NCBI GenBank assembly: GCA_025210155.1
Contig: JAOASE010000008.1
Location: forward strand, 1-62,224
Length of the DNA stretch: 62,224 nucleotides
Source of the DNA: Alphaproteobacteria bacterium
Lineage (GTDB): Bacteria; Pseudomonadota; Alphaproteobacteria; Rs-D84; CASDRH01
Direction of reading: 5' to 3'
The translations under genes were made by a program, and so were the position numbers. Of this stretch, positions 52,777 through 61,674 are shown piece by piece. The notes under the pieces were generated by a model. The model was given only the letters and a program-made list of their open reading frames with translations, had not been told where the DNA came from and did not search any database. Position 1 is the first letter of the stretch. Every line of letters starts with the position of its first letter.

Positions 52777-53664
52777 TTAATAGTTAACATCAAAGCTAAA
52801 ATTGCCAGAATAATTACCTGGTTCAACTCCAGCTGGTATTGTTATTATCGCACCTATATCTCTATCTAAATACCCATCTATTCCAATGTTATCTGTATCA
52901 CTATCCAAGACAGTTTCCATATCTATTTTTTTACCAGATGAATTCGTTAACTGAGATTTTCTACGTACGAATATAATAGATTTATTTGGTTGCCCCCTAA
53001 GACGCACCCTACCTTTCTTAGGGGTTCCCATTATAGTTGCATTACCTGACATAACGGTAGATGTTCCATCTAAATTAACACCAACTATAACTCCGTTGTC
53101 ATCTTCTAAAAGTATAGTTCCAACATCTATATCAGCATCTTCTACTTCAATTCCTATAGCTATTTCTTTTACAACAACCTTGATTTTTAACTTTTGCTTT
53201 TTCCACTTTCTATCATTCCGATCTCTATATCTAATTTTTATGGTCTTCCTATAAGTCCCTGCCTCAATTCCTGGTGACGCACTTATAACTTTTCCCCCTA
53301 TATAAAGGTCCAAATAATAATCTGGGTCTCCATATTCCGTAACAGATAACTCTACATCCAAACTACTACCATTACTTTTTAGAGTTACGTTTTTAGGATA
53401 TTTATATCTAATTCCACCTACACTACTATCAATGCTTACCCCACCTGAATAAGGATTCCCTCCCAATAAAACATCACCCAATATAACAATAGGATTACTA
53501 GACAAACCATCCATATCTATTGTAAATTTAGTAGGAGAACTTGGTATAACATTGCCAAAATCTAAATCTGAAATCTTATAGGCTGAAGACCTCGAATAAG
53601 ATTTATTTCCTATGCTTAGAGCAACAAAAAAAACTAGCAAAATTGTTAGTAATTTCTTTTTCAT
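52777..53664 (-). CDS. Two-domain fimbrial subunit (DUF4402-like), possible tip protein
   Basis: A 295-aa secreted protein: signal peptide (LLTILLVFFVALSIGNKSYS), two Ig-like beta domains (DFGNVIPSSP and DVGTILLEDD start strands), ending PAGVEPGNYSGNFSFDVNY. The NY/SY terminus and GNYSG block recur in all subunits of the locus. Two domains instead of one suggest a tip or adaptor role. Confidence 0.7.
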   Translation of the reverse strand: MKKKLLTILLVFFVALSIGNKSYSRSSAYKISDLDFGNVIPSSPTKFTIDMDGLSSNPIVILGDVLLGGNPYSGGVSIDSSVGGIRYKYPKNVTLKSNGSSLDVELSVTEYGDPDYYLDLYIGGKVISASPGIEAGTYRKTIKIRYRDRNDRKWKKQKLKIKVVVKEIAIGIEVEDADIDVGTILLEDDNGVIVGVNLDGTSTVMSGNATIMGTPKKGRVRLRGQPNKSIIFVRRKSQLTNSSGKKIDMETVLDSDTDNIGIDGYLDRDIGAIITIPAGVEPGNYSGNFSFDVNY

Positions 53665-53676
53665 TTAGGTCCTTTC

Positions 53677-54557
53677 TTAGTAATTAGCATCCACCGTGTA
53701 ATTACCACTGTAGCTTCCCATAGGTGTTCCTGCTGGGATATTTAATTTCATACCAACTGTTGAACTTAAGGTTCCTGAGGCATCTAGACTGGCATCATCA
53801 ACTATTGGAGTTGCTGTGATGAAATTTCCATTACCATCTCCAATACTTACTGCACTTGAATTAAAATTAATTGTTTGATTTGGTTGCCCAGAAACATCAA
53901 ATGTAGCTAAACTAGGACTTCCTTCTATTGAGAAATCACCTCTAACAATTGATGTACTTCCATCTTGCAACATACTAAAGGTAACCCTTTTACCATCATT
54001 TATTATTATAGCCCCCATATTAACATCGCTTTTAGTCATAGTAACACTTACGGGAATTGGATCAACCCTAACATCAAACCTTATATTTTTACTTCTTGGA
54101 CCCCATGTGTCATCCCAAATTTGAAGAGCCATAGTCCCTCTATACCTTCCTGTTTCTAAATCTACTCCTGAATTAGTGATTACACCCCCTATATACAAGT
54201 CTATTGTTGTATCTGGATCTCCTACCGCAGTAGCTGTCGGAGCAAAATCTATCACGGAACTATTTCTAATAAGTTGAACATTGGCTGGTAAAGAATAAGC
54301 TATCCCTGTTTTATTTGTTGTAAGAGTCACATGACCTAGAACTGGACTTCCCAACATAGTAACATCTCCCGATATCACCGATACATTCGGAGAACTTGTT
54401 CCAGACATACTCACATTAAAAAATGAAGGACTTGATGGCTGAAGATTTCCAAAATTACCTTGAGAATTTCTATTGTAAGAAATCCTGGCAAAAGATGTAT
54501 TGCTAATGAATACGCAGATGAAGAAAATAACATTACCTTAAATACTTTTAAAATCAA
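53677..54557 (-). pseudogene. Two-domain fimbrial subunit with frameshifted signal peptide
   Basis: The 245-codon frame from 54414 encodes two beta domains paralogous to 52777-53664 (ending PAGTPMGSYSGNYTVDANY) but has no signal peptide. Upstream, GGGAGAGGA precedes a TTG start at 54557 (MILKVFKV). A hydrophobic signal-like stretch (VIFFICVFISNTSFA) lies in another frame, in line with the body. One indel near 54525-54535 separates them. It is inactive, phase-variable, or a sequence error; no other start in the body frame would supply a signal. Confidence 0.65.
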
Positions 54558-54579
54558 TCCTCTCCCTTCAAAAATAATA

Positions 54580-55080
54580 TTAATAAGATATATCTATTAA
54601 CATTGGGACTCCACCTGTATTAGATGTTGAATAAGTATCAGATTCTTGATTTGCACCAACAGATAAATCTCCTCCAATTTCTAAAGTATGACTACCTGTT
54701 CCATCTAATGTTCTTGCCTCTCCCAAACCTACATTAGGTGTAAAATCCATAGTTTCTGTACCAGCACTGTTGGATAAAGTTGATTCATGAACATCTAAGC
54801 TAATTTCTGCATTTGGAGCTCCTGAAATAGTATACTTACCAGACTGAGGTATCCCATCACAATGCATAGTTGGGGGACATGTTACATTGCCTGAAGAGTC
54901 TATTGATACTGTTTCTGCAGTACCATCTGTAGAGATAGTTCCCATATATATTGAATTACTTTCTGACACTTCTAGCTCAGAAACAATCTCTGCTTCTACT
55001 ATACCATTAATAGAAACTGCGAAGCAATTCGTAGAAATAAATGTTAAAAAACTAAAAAATAATGTTAAAAAAAACTTCAT
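54580..55080 (-). CDS. Fimbrial subunit (DUF4402-like)
   Basis: A 166-aa secreted protein: signal peptide (FFLTLFFSFLTFISTNCFA), then a single DUF4402-like beta domain (IVSELEVSESNSIYMGTIST), a Cys pair (TCPPTMHCDG), and the ISY terminus. It is about the same length as, and colinear with, the next subunit, including identical DGTAETV/DGTPETV and LDGTG blocks. Confidence 0.8.
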   Translation of the reverse strand: MKFFLTLFFSFLTFISTNCFAVSINGIVEAEIVSELEVSESNSIYMGTISTDGTAETVSIDSSGNVTCPPTMHCDGIPQSGKYTISGAPNAEISLDVHESTLSNSAGTETMDFTPNVGLGEARTLDGTGSHTLEIGGDLSVGANQESDTYSTSNTGGVPMLIDISY

Positions 55081-55148
55081 AAATCCCCTCTTTCCTTATT
55101 TATAAAACTCTTTTGATATTTTAACACAAAAGATTTTCTATTTCAAAT

Positions 55149-55178
55149 TAAAAAAGGGAGAAAAAATTCTCCCTTTTT
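55149..55178 (-). terminator. Terminator between first and second fimbrial subunit genes
   Basis: Minus strand AAAAAGGGAGAA ttt TTCTCCCTTTTTT. Partial read-through here would make the first subunit the most abundant. Confidence 0.85.
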
Positions 55179-55198
55179 AAATAATTAAGTTTACTAAA

Positions 55199-55699
55199 TT
55201 AATAGTTAACGTCAATAGTCATTGCAGTACCACCAACGCTTGATGTTGAATAAATACCTGTAGCTTGATCACCTGCAACAGCTAATTCTCCACCTACATT
55301 GATTACTAACTCACCAGTACCATCTAAAGTTTCTCCAGCTTTAATTCCATAATCATTAGTTAGTGACATTGTGTTACCACTACCATCAGATAAAACAGCG
55401 TCTGAAACTGTAACATCAACAGAACCGTTAGGAGCACCTGTAATTGTATATACACCTGCGTCTGTAGAACCATCACAATACATAGTTGAAGGACATGTAA
55501 CACTTCCTGCATTGTCCATAACAACAGTTTCTGGAGTACCATCTGTAGATAAAGTACCAAAGTCCATTTGAGTATCTTCTACGATTTCTAGTGGAGCAAC
55601 AATTTCAGCATTAACAACACCGTTGATTGAAGCTGCTCTTGATTCAGCTGTAACTAAAACACCAGCCAAAGCTAGCAATGATAAAGATATTTTTTTCAT
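55199..55699 (-). CDS. Major fimbrial subunit (DUF4402-like)
   Basis: A 166-aa secreted protein: signal peptide (ISLSLLALAGVLVTAESRA), DUF4402-like domain (IVAPLEIVEDTQMDFGTLST), a Cys pair (TCPSTMYCDG) and the C-terminal DVNY. First gene of the minus-strand fimbrial operon, with a consensus promoter and AGGAGA ribosome site, and followed by a strong terminator, as expected for the main pilin. Confidence 0.82.
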   Translation of the reverse strand: MKKISLSLLALAGVLVTAESRAASINGVVNAEIVAPLEIVEDTQMDFGTLSTDGTPETVVMDNAGSVTCPSTMYCDGSTDAGVYTITGAPNGSVDVTVSDAVLSDGSGNTMSLTNDYGIKAGETLDGTGELVINVGGELAVAGDQATGIYSTSSVGGTAMTIDVNY

Positions 55700-55754
55700 T
55701 TTATTCTCCTCGTTATTTTAAACTATATGAATTTTTTTTATATCCACGTTGGTT

Positions 55755-55783
55755 ATTATAGCATAAATTGGGATTTCTTTCAA
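55755..55783 (-). promoter_or_regulatory. Promoter of the fimbrial operon
   Basis: Minus strand TTGAAA (55783-55778), 17 bp, TATAAT (55760-55755). Confidence 0.75.
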
Positions 55784-55941
55784 ACTTTTTTTGAGAAAAT
55801 AAATTGTTTTTGTCCTAAAACCAAGATTTTTATTGATATTTTTTTTAAATTGTTTATGATGTTTTCGATAAAAAAAGTTATATATTTTGATACAAATTTA
55901 ATTAAGAAAAGAATCTTAAACGATTCTTAAAAGGCTCAGAA

Positions 55942-57426
55942 ATGTTAGAGATTAAAAATTTAGAATTATCGTTCGGAAAACAAAAAATATTTGATAAAAG
56001 TTCATTTAAAATCAATTCTGGTGAGAGAGTTGGTCTAGCTGGATTGAATGGATCTGGTAAATCCACTCTATTTAGAATACTTACTGGTGAGTTAGAAAAC
56101 TATGATGGAGAGATAAATACTCCTTCAGGCTATAAGATTGGTCACTTAGAGCAGCATTTGAACTTTACCAAACCTACTGTTTTAGAAGAAGCATGCTTAG
56201 GTTTAAGAGAAGAAGATTATTATAACGAGTGGAAAGTTGAAAAAATCCTTTCTGGATTAGGCTTTACAATAGAAGATTTTTATAGAGATCCAAATGAATT
56301 TTCTGGTGGATTTCAAGTTAGATTAAACTTGGCTAAATGTTTGGCTGGCGAACCAGATTTGCTTCTTTTGGACGAACCTACAAACTATTTGGATATCGTT
56401 TCAATCCGTTGGTTAGTTTCATTCTTAAAGAAATGGCCTAATGAACTTATACTTATTACCCATGATAGAAATAACATGAATAGTATCACAACTCATTCTA
56501 TGGCAATACATAGACAAAAGATGGTTAAGTGCGAAGGTAATACTGTTAAGCTTTATGAACAAATTGCATTAGAAGAAGAAATGTATATGAGAGAAGTTGC
56601 TAACGATGCTAGAAGACGTGAAGAAATTGAGAAGTTCGTTAATAGGTTTAGATCTAAGGCAAGTTTGGCATCTCGTGTACAATCTAGAATTAAACAATTA
56701 GATAAAATGGGCAAGAAAGAAGAGTTGTCTCAAATTAAAACTCTTGGATTTACTTTTAATGAAGAAGAGTTCAGAGCAAGAAACTTGATGAAATTTGAAA
56801 ATCTTACTTTTGGATATGAAGATGGTGAAAACCTTATTGAGAATTTATCTTTACATATAGAAAAAGATGATAGAGTTTGTATCATTGGTAGAAACGGTAA
56901 AGGTAAATCTACTTTAATGAAGGTATTGGTTGGTGAATTAGAAGCTAAATCTGGAGAAGTTACTTACCACCCTAACTGTAAAATTGGTTACTTCGGACAA
57001 ACCAATATTGAAAGATTAGATCCTAACAACAATATTATTGATGAGCTTTTCACTGCTAGAGGTGGATTGACTAATACTGAAGTTTACAGTACTGCAGGTG
57101 CGATGCTATTCTCTGGAGAATTAGCTAAGAAAAGAATATCTGTACTGTCAGGTGGAGAGAAATCTCGTGTATCTCTTGGAAAGATTTTACTTAACACAAC
57201 AAATCTTCTTATGTTGGACGAACCTACAAACCACTTAGACGCAGATTCTTGTGATTCATTAATCAATGCTATAGATAATTTTGATGGTGGATGTGTTATA
57301 GTTACCCACAATGAAATGTTCTTACATCATTTAGCAACAAAACTTGTTGTATTCGATGATGGAAAAGTTAGCGTATTTAATGGAACTTATAAAGAATGGC
57401 TAGATAAAGTTGGCTGGGCTGAATAA
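55942..57426 (+). CDS. ABC-F family ATPase
   Basis: A 494-aa cytoplasmic protein with two ATP-binding cassettes and no membrane domain: Walker A GLNGSGKST and GRNGKGKST, signatures FSGGFQVRLNLAKCLA and LSGGEKSRVSLGKILL, Walker B LLLLDEPTNYLD and LLMLDEPTNHLD, and the charged ABC-F linker between (residues ~215-280). ABC-F proteins act on the ribosome. The exact subfamily (Uup, YbiT, YheS) is not certain. Confidence 0.9.
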   Translation: MLEIKNLELSFGKQKIFDKSSFKINSGERVGLAGLNGSGKSTLFRILTGELENYDGEINTPSGYKIGHLEQHLNFTKPTVLEEACLGLREEDYYNEWKVEKILSGLGFTIEDFYRDPNEFSGGFQVRLNLAKCLAGEPDLLLLDEPTNYLDIVSIRWLVSFLKKWPNELILITHDRNNMNSITTHSMAIHRQKMVKCEGNTVKLYEQIALEEEMYMREVANDARRREEIEKFVNRFRSKASLASRVQSRIKQLDKMGKKEELSQIKTLGFTFNEEEFRARNLMKFENLTFGYEDGENLIENLSLHIEKDDRVCIIGRNGKGKSTLMKVLVGELEAKSGEVTYHPNCKIGYFGQTNIERLDPNNNIIDELFTARGGLTNTEVYSTAGAMLFSGELAKKRISVLSGGEKSRVSLGKILLNTTNLLMLDEPTNHLDADSCDSLINAIDNFDGGCVIVTHNEMFLHHLATKLVVFDDGKVSVFNGTYKEWLDKVGWAE

Positions 57427-57434
57427 AACTAAAT

Positions 57435-57463
57435 TACCCTCACCTTTCGTGGGGGTATTTTTT
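57435..57463 (+). terminator. Intrinsic terminator
   Basis: TACCCTCAC/GTGGGGGTA imperfect stem with T run. Confidence 0.8.
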
Positions 57464-57541
57464 ATTATATTTTTAATTGTAATATTAAATTTTCTATGCA
57501 TAATTAATATAAAGTTTTTCAATGAAAAAAGGAGTTAAAAT

Positions 57542-58816
57542 ATGAATAAAAAAGTTGAAGAAAAAAAGGTAGCTAAAAAAGCACCTGCTAAAAAGAAAAC
57601 TGTAGCTAAAAAACCAGCTGTTAAAAAAGTTGTTAAACCAACTAAAACTGTTGCAAAAAAAGTTGCACCTAAAAAAGCTGCTGAGCCTGTTAAGGAAACT
57701 ACATCTTGCACTATGGGATCTTGCAAAATTGGTGGCAAATGTCCTTGCGTTAGATTCTTCAGAGGTTGTGGATGTAAAGGTAAAGCAATAATTCTTGCTG
57801 TTATCGCATTAATTGCTACTTTCCTAGTTGTACAAAGCATTGAAAACAAAGTTGCTGATAAAGCTGTTAAAGAAATTGAAAAAGCTGCTAAAGAAAGTGG
57901 GTTTATGTTTGAAGTTGAAGAAGTTGGTTATAGCCTGTTCTCTAAAAACTTTTATTTAGAAAATGTAACTCTTTCTCTTGTTCAAGCACCTGGAGTTAAT
58001 TTATTTGTAGCTGAAGCTTCTATAGACTCTGAACTTGTAAAAATGTTTGATAAAGATTTTAAATATGAACTTCCTACAAAAAGCGGTTCTTCTGAAAATT
58101 ACATCAAAGGTTTAACTGTTAATAAAGATCTTTTATTTGCTATGGGTCTTCCTGAAGATACTTACTTAGATATAGTTTCTTACGATCAAGTTTCTAAAGA
58201 AGCTGTGTTCTCTCAAGTTACTTTACATCTTAACAACTTTGCTGAAGTTGCTATTAGCACAAACATTACTGACTTAGAAAAATATATCTCAGGTCTTAAC
58301 ACTTTTGTTAAAAACAGTGAAGCACATCAAAATGACCAAGCTGCTTTAGAAAAAGATTTTGAAGAATTCTTTGCTTCATTATATATGGACTTTGCAAGCT
58401 TCTCTTATAAAGATAAAGGTCTTGATGAATTTATGAAAAAAATTAATCCTAATTACGAATATGAAAAAGACTTAAAACTTGTTGATATTAAACATGCTAA
58501 GGATTTAACTGAAGAACAAAGAACTGTTCTTAGAGATTTCGTTGCTAAACCTGAAAGCGTTAATATTAGCTGGAATAATAACTCAAATATTTCTGTAAAA
58601 GAATTAATCGACTCTATGAAAGCTAAAAAGAAATCAATCGATAAATTAAATTCTGGATTTACAGTTCAATTTAACGGACAACCTCTTTTCACTGAAGAAG
58701 TTCCTGTAGTTGAAACTAAAAAAGCTGAACCAGTTAAAGTTGAAGCTAAAGAAGAAGTAAAAATAAAAGTTACCCCTGAAGCTGAAGCACCTAAAACTGA
58801 AGAAGTTAAAAAATAA
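57542..58816 (+). CDS. Single-pass envelope protein with Lys/Ala-rich N-terminal tail
   Basis: A 424-aa protein. Residues 1-55 are a KKAPAKKKTVAKKPAVKK-type cationic tail; a short Cys-rich stretch follows (SCTMGSCKIGGKCPCVRFF), then a TM helix (IILAVIALIATFLVV). About 300 mixed alpha/beta residues lie in the periplasm, and the C-terminus is Glu/Lys/Pro/Val-rich. The start of the periplasmic part (KEIEKAAKESGFMFEVEEVG, then NVTLSL) vaguely recalls AsmA/DUF945-type proteins; this is uncertain. Ribosome site AAGGAG. Confidence 0.65.
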   Translation: MNKKVEEKKVAKKAPAKKKTVAKKPAVKKVVKPTKTVAKKVAPKKAAEPVKETTSCTMGSCKIGGKCPCVRFFRGCGCKGKAIILAVIALIATFLVVQSIENKVADKAVKEIEKAAKESGFMFEVEEVGYSLFSKNFYLENVTLSLVQAPGVNLFVAEASIDSELVKMFDKDFKYELPTKSGSSENYIKGLTVNKDLLFAMGLPEDTYLDIVSYDQVSKEAVFSQVTLHLNNFAEVAISTNITDLEKYISGLNTFVKNSEAHQNDQAALEKDFEEFFASLYMDFASFSYKDKGLDEFMKKINPNYEYEKDLKLVDIKHAKDLTEEQRTVLRDFVAKPESVNISWNNNSNISVKELIDSMKAKKKSIDKLNSGFTVQFNGQPLFTEEVPVVETKKAEPVKVEAKEEVKIKVTPEAEAPKTEEVKK

Positions 58817-58841
58817 TTCCAAAGATTATTGAGAACTTTAA

Positions 58842-58875
58842 GAGCTGGGTTTATTGCCTAGCTTTTTCTTTTAAA
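58842..58875 (+). terminator. Intrinsic terminator
   Basis: AGCTGGG/CCTAGCT imperfect stem with T-rich tail. Confidence 0.7.
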
Positions 58876-58939
58876 TTTTTGTTTGTAATTATACATATTA
58901 AAAACCTAGAATTTCATAGCTAATTTTGAATCTTTTTGT

Positions 58940-58968
58940 TTGATTTTTTTAGGAATTTTGTATATAAT
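58940..58968 (+). promoter_or_regulatory. Promoter of tolQRA
   Basis: TTGATT (58940-58945), 17 bp, TATAAT (58963-58968). Confidence 0.7.
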
Positions 58969-59008
58969 GTTTATCGAATATTAATGCGAAATTTTATGGA
59001 GAATTATT

Positions 59009-59707
59009 ATGCAAGCATCAACTTTTTCAATATTACACTTATTTACTGAAGCAGATTTCATTGTTAGAACAATTTCTGTTCTTTTGCTTTTTGCTTCTAT
59101 CTATGCATGGTCAATTATTATAGAAAAAATCTTTATGATGAAGAGAGTTAAACATGCTACAAAATTATTTGAAGATGCGTTTTGGTCAGGTGGTGACTTA
59201 GATGCGCTTTACAAAAAGTTAGAAGGTAAAGCTTTCGATCCTATGTCAGTTGTGTTTACAGCTGCTATGAAAGAATGGAAAAGATCTTCTAAGATATTAT
59301 TAAAAAGCATAACAGATTCTAAAGTTAATAACCTTTATCAAAGAGTTGATAGAATTATGGGCATGACTGTTGAACAAGAATCTGAAAAATTAGAAAAGAA
59401 AATGACTTTCTTAGCGTCAGTTGGTTCAGTGGCTCCTTTCGTTGGGTTATTCGGTACTGTTTGGGGTATTATGGAATCTTTCTCCGCAATAGGTTCTGCT
59501 AAATCTACATCTATTGGTGTTATCGCACCTGGTATTGCTACTGCGTTATCAACAACTGCTTTAGGTTTGATTGCTGCGATACCTGCTGTTATTGGATTTA
59601 ACAAACTTATGGATTCTATTAGCAGATATGAAATGAGATTAGAAAACTTCGCTTCAGAATTTTTTACAATAATATCTCGTCAGATTGATGAAAAAGTAAA
59701 GAAGTAA
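59009..59707 (+). CDS. tolQ: TolQ/ExbB-type proton channel protein
   Basis: A 232-aa inner-membrane protein with three TM segments. The C-terminal two form the conserved VGSVAPFVGLFGTVWGIMES and ATALSTTALGLIAAIPAV block of MotA/TolQ/ExbB channels. With TolR it uses the proton gradient to energise TolA for outer-membrane constriction at division. Ribosome site GGAGAA. First of three colinear genes; repeat copy C follows its stop codon. Confidence 0.92.
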   Translation: MQASTFSILHLFTEADFIVRTISVLLLFASIYAWSIIIEKIFMMKRVKHATKLFEDAFWSGGDLDALYKKLEGKAFDPMSVVFTAAMKEWKRSSKILLKSITDSKVNNLYQRVDRIMGMTVEQESEKLEKKMTFLASVGSVAPFVGLFGTVWGIMESFSAIGSAKSTSIGVIAPGIATALSTTALGLIAAIPAVIGFNKLMDSISRYEMRLENFASEFFTIISRQIDEKVKK

Positions 59708-59710
59708 ACT

Positions 59711-59776
59711 GCGTCTTTTGCGCGATTAATTGGAAGAAAATCTTTTAATTTTCCTTCCACTCGCACAAAATACTTG
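59711..59776. repeat. Dispersed inverted-repeat element, copy C
   Basis: GCGTCTTTTGCGCGATTAA at one end and CTCGCACAAAATACTTG at the other. The shortest copy (66 bp) and the one with clearest inverted ends; it lies between tolQ and tolR. An inner GGAAGAAAA/TTTTCCTTCC match lets it fold into one long hairpin. Confidence 0.6.
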
Positions 59777-59832
59777 TTTATTCAAAACAATATTAAAATT
59801 GAAGATAAAATAGATTTAAGATGGATTAGAAA

Positions 59833-60255
59833 ATGGTTTATAAAAACGGTAGAAGAAGAACATCTAGAAAAGATAGAAAGTTCATGAATGAAATGAACAT
59901 GACGCCATTGATTGACGTTATGACTGTATTGCTAACTGTATTTATGGTTACTGCCCCATTACTTACTTCTGGTATAGATCTTGATTTGCCAGATGGTGGT
60001 GCTTCTACAATAAATAAAAATGCTAAAGCGATTAATATTTCTATAGATCAAGAAGGTAATCTTTATCTTTCAAACAAAGTTATTTCAAAGAGAAATCTTA
60101 TGGTAAAGCTTAATGCTATTTTGAAAAAGAATAATAAAGCTTCTATTGTGATTAGTGCTGATCAAGGTGTTAGTTATGGTAAAGTTATTGAAGTTATGGG
60201 ACTAGCAAAGGATATGGGCTTTAAAGAAGTTGCTTTGAAGACTACGGATAAGTAA
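59833..60255 (+). CDS. tolR: TolR/ExbD-type protein
   Basis: A 140-aa protein with one TM helix containing the functional Asp (MTPLIDVMTVLLTVFMVTAP), then a periplasmic domain with QEGNLYLSN and VVISADQGVSYGKVIEVM. Partner of TolQ. Confidence 0.92.
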   Translation: MVYKNGRRRTSRKDRKFMNEMNMTPLIDVMTVLLTVFMVTAPLLTSGIDLDLPDGGASTINKNAKAINISIDQEGNLYLSNKVISKRNLMVKLNAILKKNNKASIVISADQGVSYGKVIEVMGLAKDMGFKEVALKTTDK

Positions 60256-60273
60256 TTTTGGGTTGAGTTGTAG

Positions 60274-61314
60274 ATGAGTTATTTAAAAAAGAAATATGGA
60301 TATAGTTTTAAAGAGATTTGTAGTGATTGCAAAAATGACTTCTTTATTAGAGTTAAAGATTTATCTCGTGATGAGAAAGACTCTTTGATTATATCTTCAG
60401 TTCTGCACTTCTTAATCTTCATACTTATATTGGTTGCTCCTTACACAACAAATATGAATAGACTTAAGAGTGTTAAAAAAGATACTGTTGTTATATTTGA
60501 TTTAGAGAATTTAAAATTAACTGAAAAAGACAATCTACCCTCTTCTCCTGTTAAGCCAAAAGTAGAAAAGAAAAAAGAAGTTGCTAAGAAGCAAGAGCCT
60601 AAGAAAGTTGAACAACCTAAAAAAGTGGCTAAGAAAGCAGTTCCTGCTACTCCAGTTAAGACGCCTAAGGTTGAGCAAAAACCTTCTAATAATGTAAAAG
60701 GTGGTAGCGTAGATATTGCAAATAATTCTTCTAATAAAAAAGGTGAAACTAAGGTTGATGAAAAATCTAAAAAGCTTTTGAAAAAAGCTGATGTGAAGAC
60801 TGGTTCTATGGAAGATTTATTCAAATCTATAGATGATATAAAATCAAATGTAGCTGAGAGAGAAATTGCTCAGAAGAAGGAAGCTGAAAAGCAAGCTGCC
60901 GTAGATAATCTTTTAAAAGAACTTGTTGAAGTTGAGAAGCTTGAGGAAGCTCCTAAAAAAGCATTTACTGAATCTGACAATGGTAAAACTGTTGCGGACA
61001 AGGAAGTTTCTGTTTCATATATTAATGCAATTAAATATAAGATTAAAGGTTGTTGGAATATTGATCCGGGTGCAAAAGGCATTCAAGATCTTTCTATTGA
61101 GATTGATAGTGTTTTAACACCTGATGGAAGCATACAAAGTGTTAACATAGTTGATATGAGGTCTTACAACTCTAATCCTCACTTTAAGGCTGCCGCAGAT
61201 AGTGCTAGAAGAGCTTTGATTGATTGCGCACCGTATAACTTGCCTATGGAAAGATACAGTATTTGGAAAGATATTAGATTTAATTTCCGCCCTTCTCGTG
61301 GTGCAATTGAATAA
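60274..61314 (+). CDS. tolA: TolA-like energy-transducing protein
   Basis: A 346-aa protein with one N-terminal TM segment (FLIFILILVAPYTTNM), a long Lys/Pro/Glu/Ala-rich helical region (KKKEVAKKQEPKKVEQPKKV), and a TonB/TolA C-terminal domain (YINAIKYKIKGCWNIDPGAK, then SARRALIDCAPYNLP). It should bridge the inner membrane to Pal/TolB. It follows tolR by 18 bp. tolB and pal are not adjacent; a terminator ends the operon. Confidence 0.87.
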   Translation: MSYLKKKYGYSFKEICSDCKNDFFIRVKDLSRDEKDSLIISSVLHFLIFILILVAPYTTNMNRLKSVKKDTVVIFDLENLKLTEKDNLPSSPVKPKVEKKKEVAKKQEPKKVEQPKKVAKKAVPATPVKTPKVEQKPSNNVKGGSVDIANNSSNKKGETKVDEKSKKLLKKADVKTGSMEDLFKSIDDIKSNVAEREIAQKKEAEKQAAVDNLLKELVEVEKLEEAPKKAFTESDNGKTVADKEVSVSYINAIKYKIKGCWNIDPGAKGIQDLSIEIDSVLTPDGSIQSVNIVDMRSYNSNPHFKAAADSARRALIDCAPYNLPMERYSIWKDIRFNFRPSRGAIE

Positions 61315-61321
61315 AAATAGA

Positions 61322-61353
61322 TAAGCCTTCAAAACGAATTGGAGGCTTTTTTA
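61322..61353 (+). terminator. Intrinsic terminator
   Basis: AAGCCTTC/GGAGGCTT imperfect stem with T run after tolA. Confidence 0.85.
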
Positions 61354-61426
61354 TTATAAAATTTTTAGATAAATCAATTGGATAAATTCTCTTGAAATAA
61401 ATATTTAAAAAAGTTGAAAAAAAGTG

Positions 61427-61455
61427 TTGACTTTATTTTTTACTAATATTATAAT
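61427..61455 (+). promoter_or_regulatory. Promoter of tRNA-Glu
   Basis: TTGACT (61427-61432), 17 bp, TATAAT (61450-61455). Confidence 0.75.
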
Positions 61456-61496
61456 GTCCGCAGTTCTGATTGAGTTTCATCTCAGTCTTGCGAGAC

Positions 61497-61571
61497 GACC
61501 CCATCGTCTAGCGGTTAGGACTCGGCCCTTTCAAGGCCGCAACACGGGTTCGAATCCCGTTGGGGTCGCCA
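61497..61571 (+). tRNA. tRNA-Glu (TTC)
   Basis: A 75-nt cloverleaf: acceptor GACCCCA/TGGGGTC, anticodon stem GGCC/GGCC with loop CTTTCAA (anticodon TTC), T-arm CGGGTTCGAATCCCG, encoded CCA. Confidence 0.97.
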
Positions 61572-61582
61572 AATTTTTAATG

Positions 61583-61618
61583 AAGTCTCTTTCTTTTATA
61601 GAAGAGATTTTTTTGTTT
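61583..61618 (+). terminator. Terminator of tRNA-Glu
   Basis: TCTCTT/AAGAGA stem with seven T. Confidence 0.75.
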
Positions 61619-61674
61619 TTATAATCTTAAAAATGAATCGTTTTATATACTTATTTTTTAATATAATAAAATTG

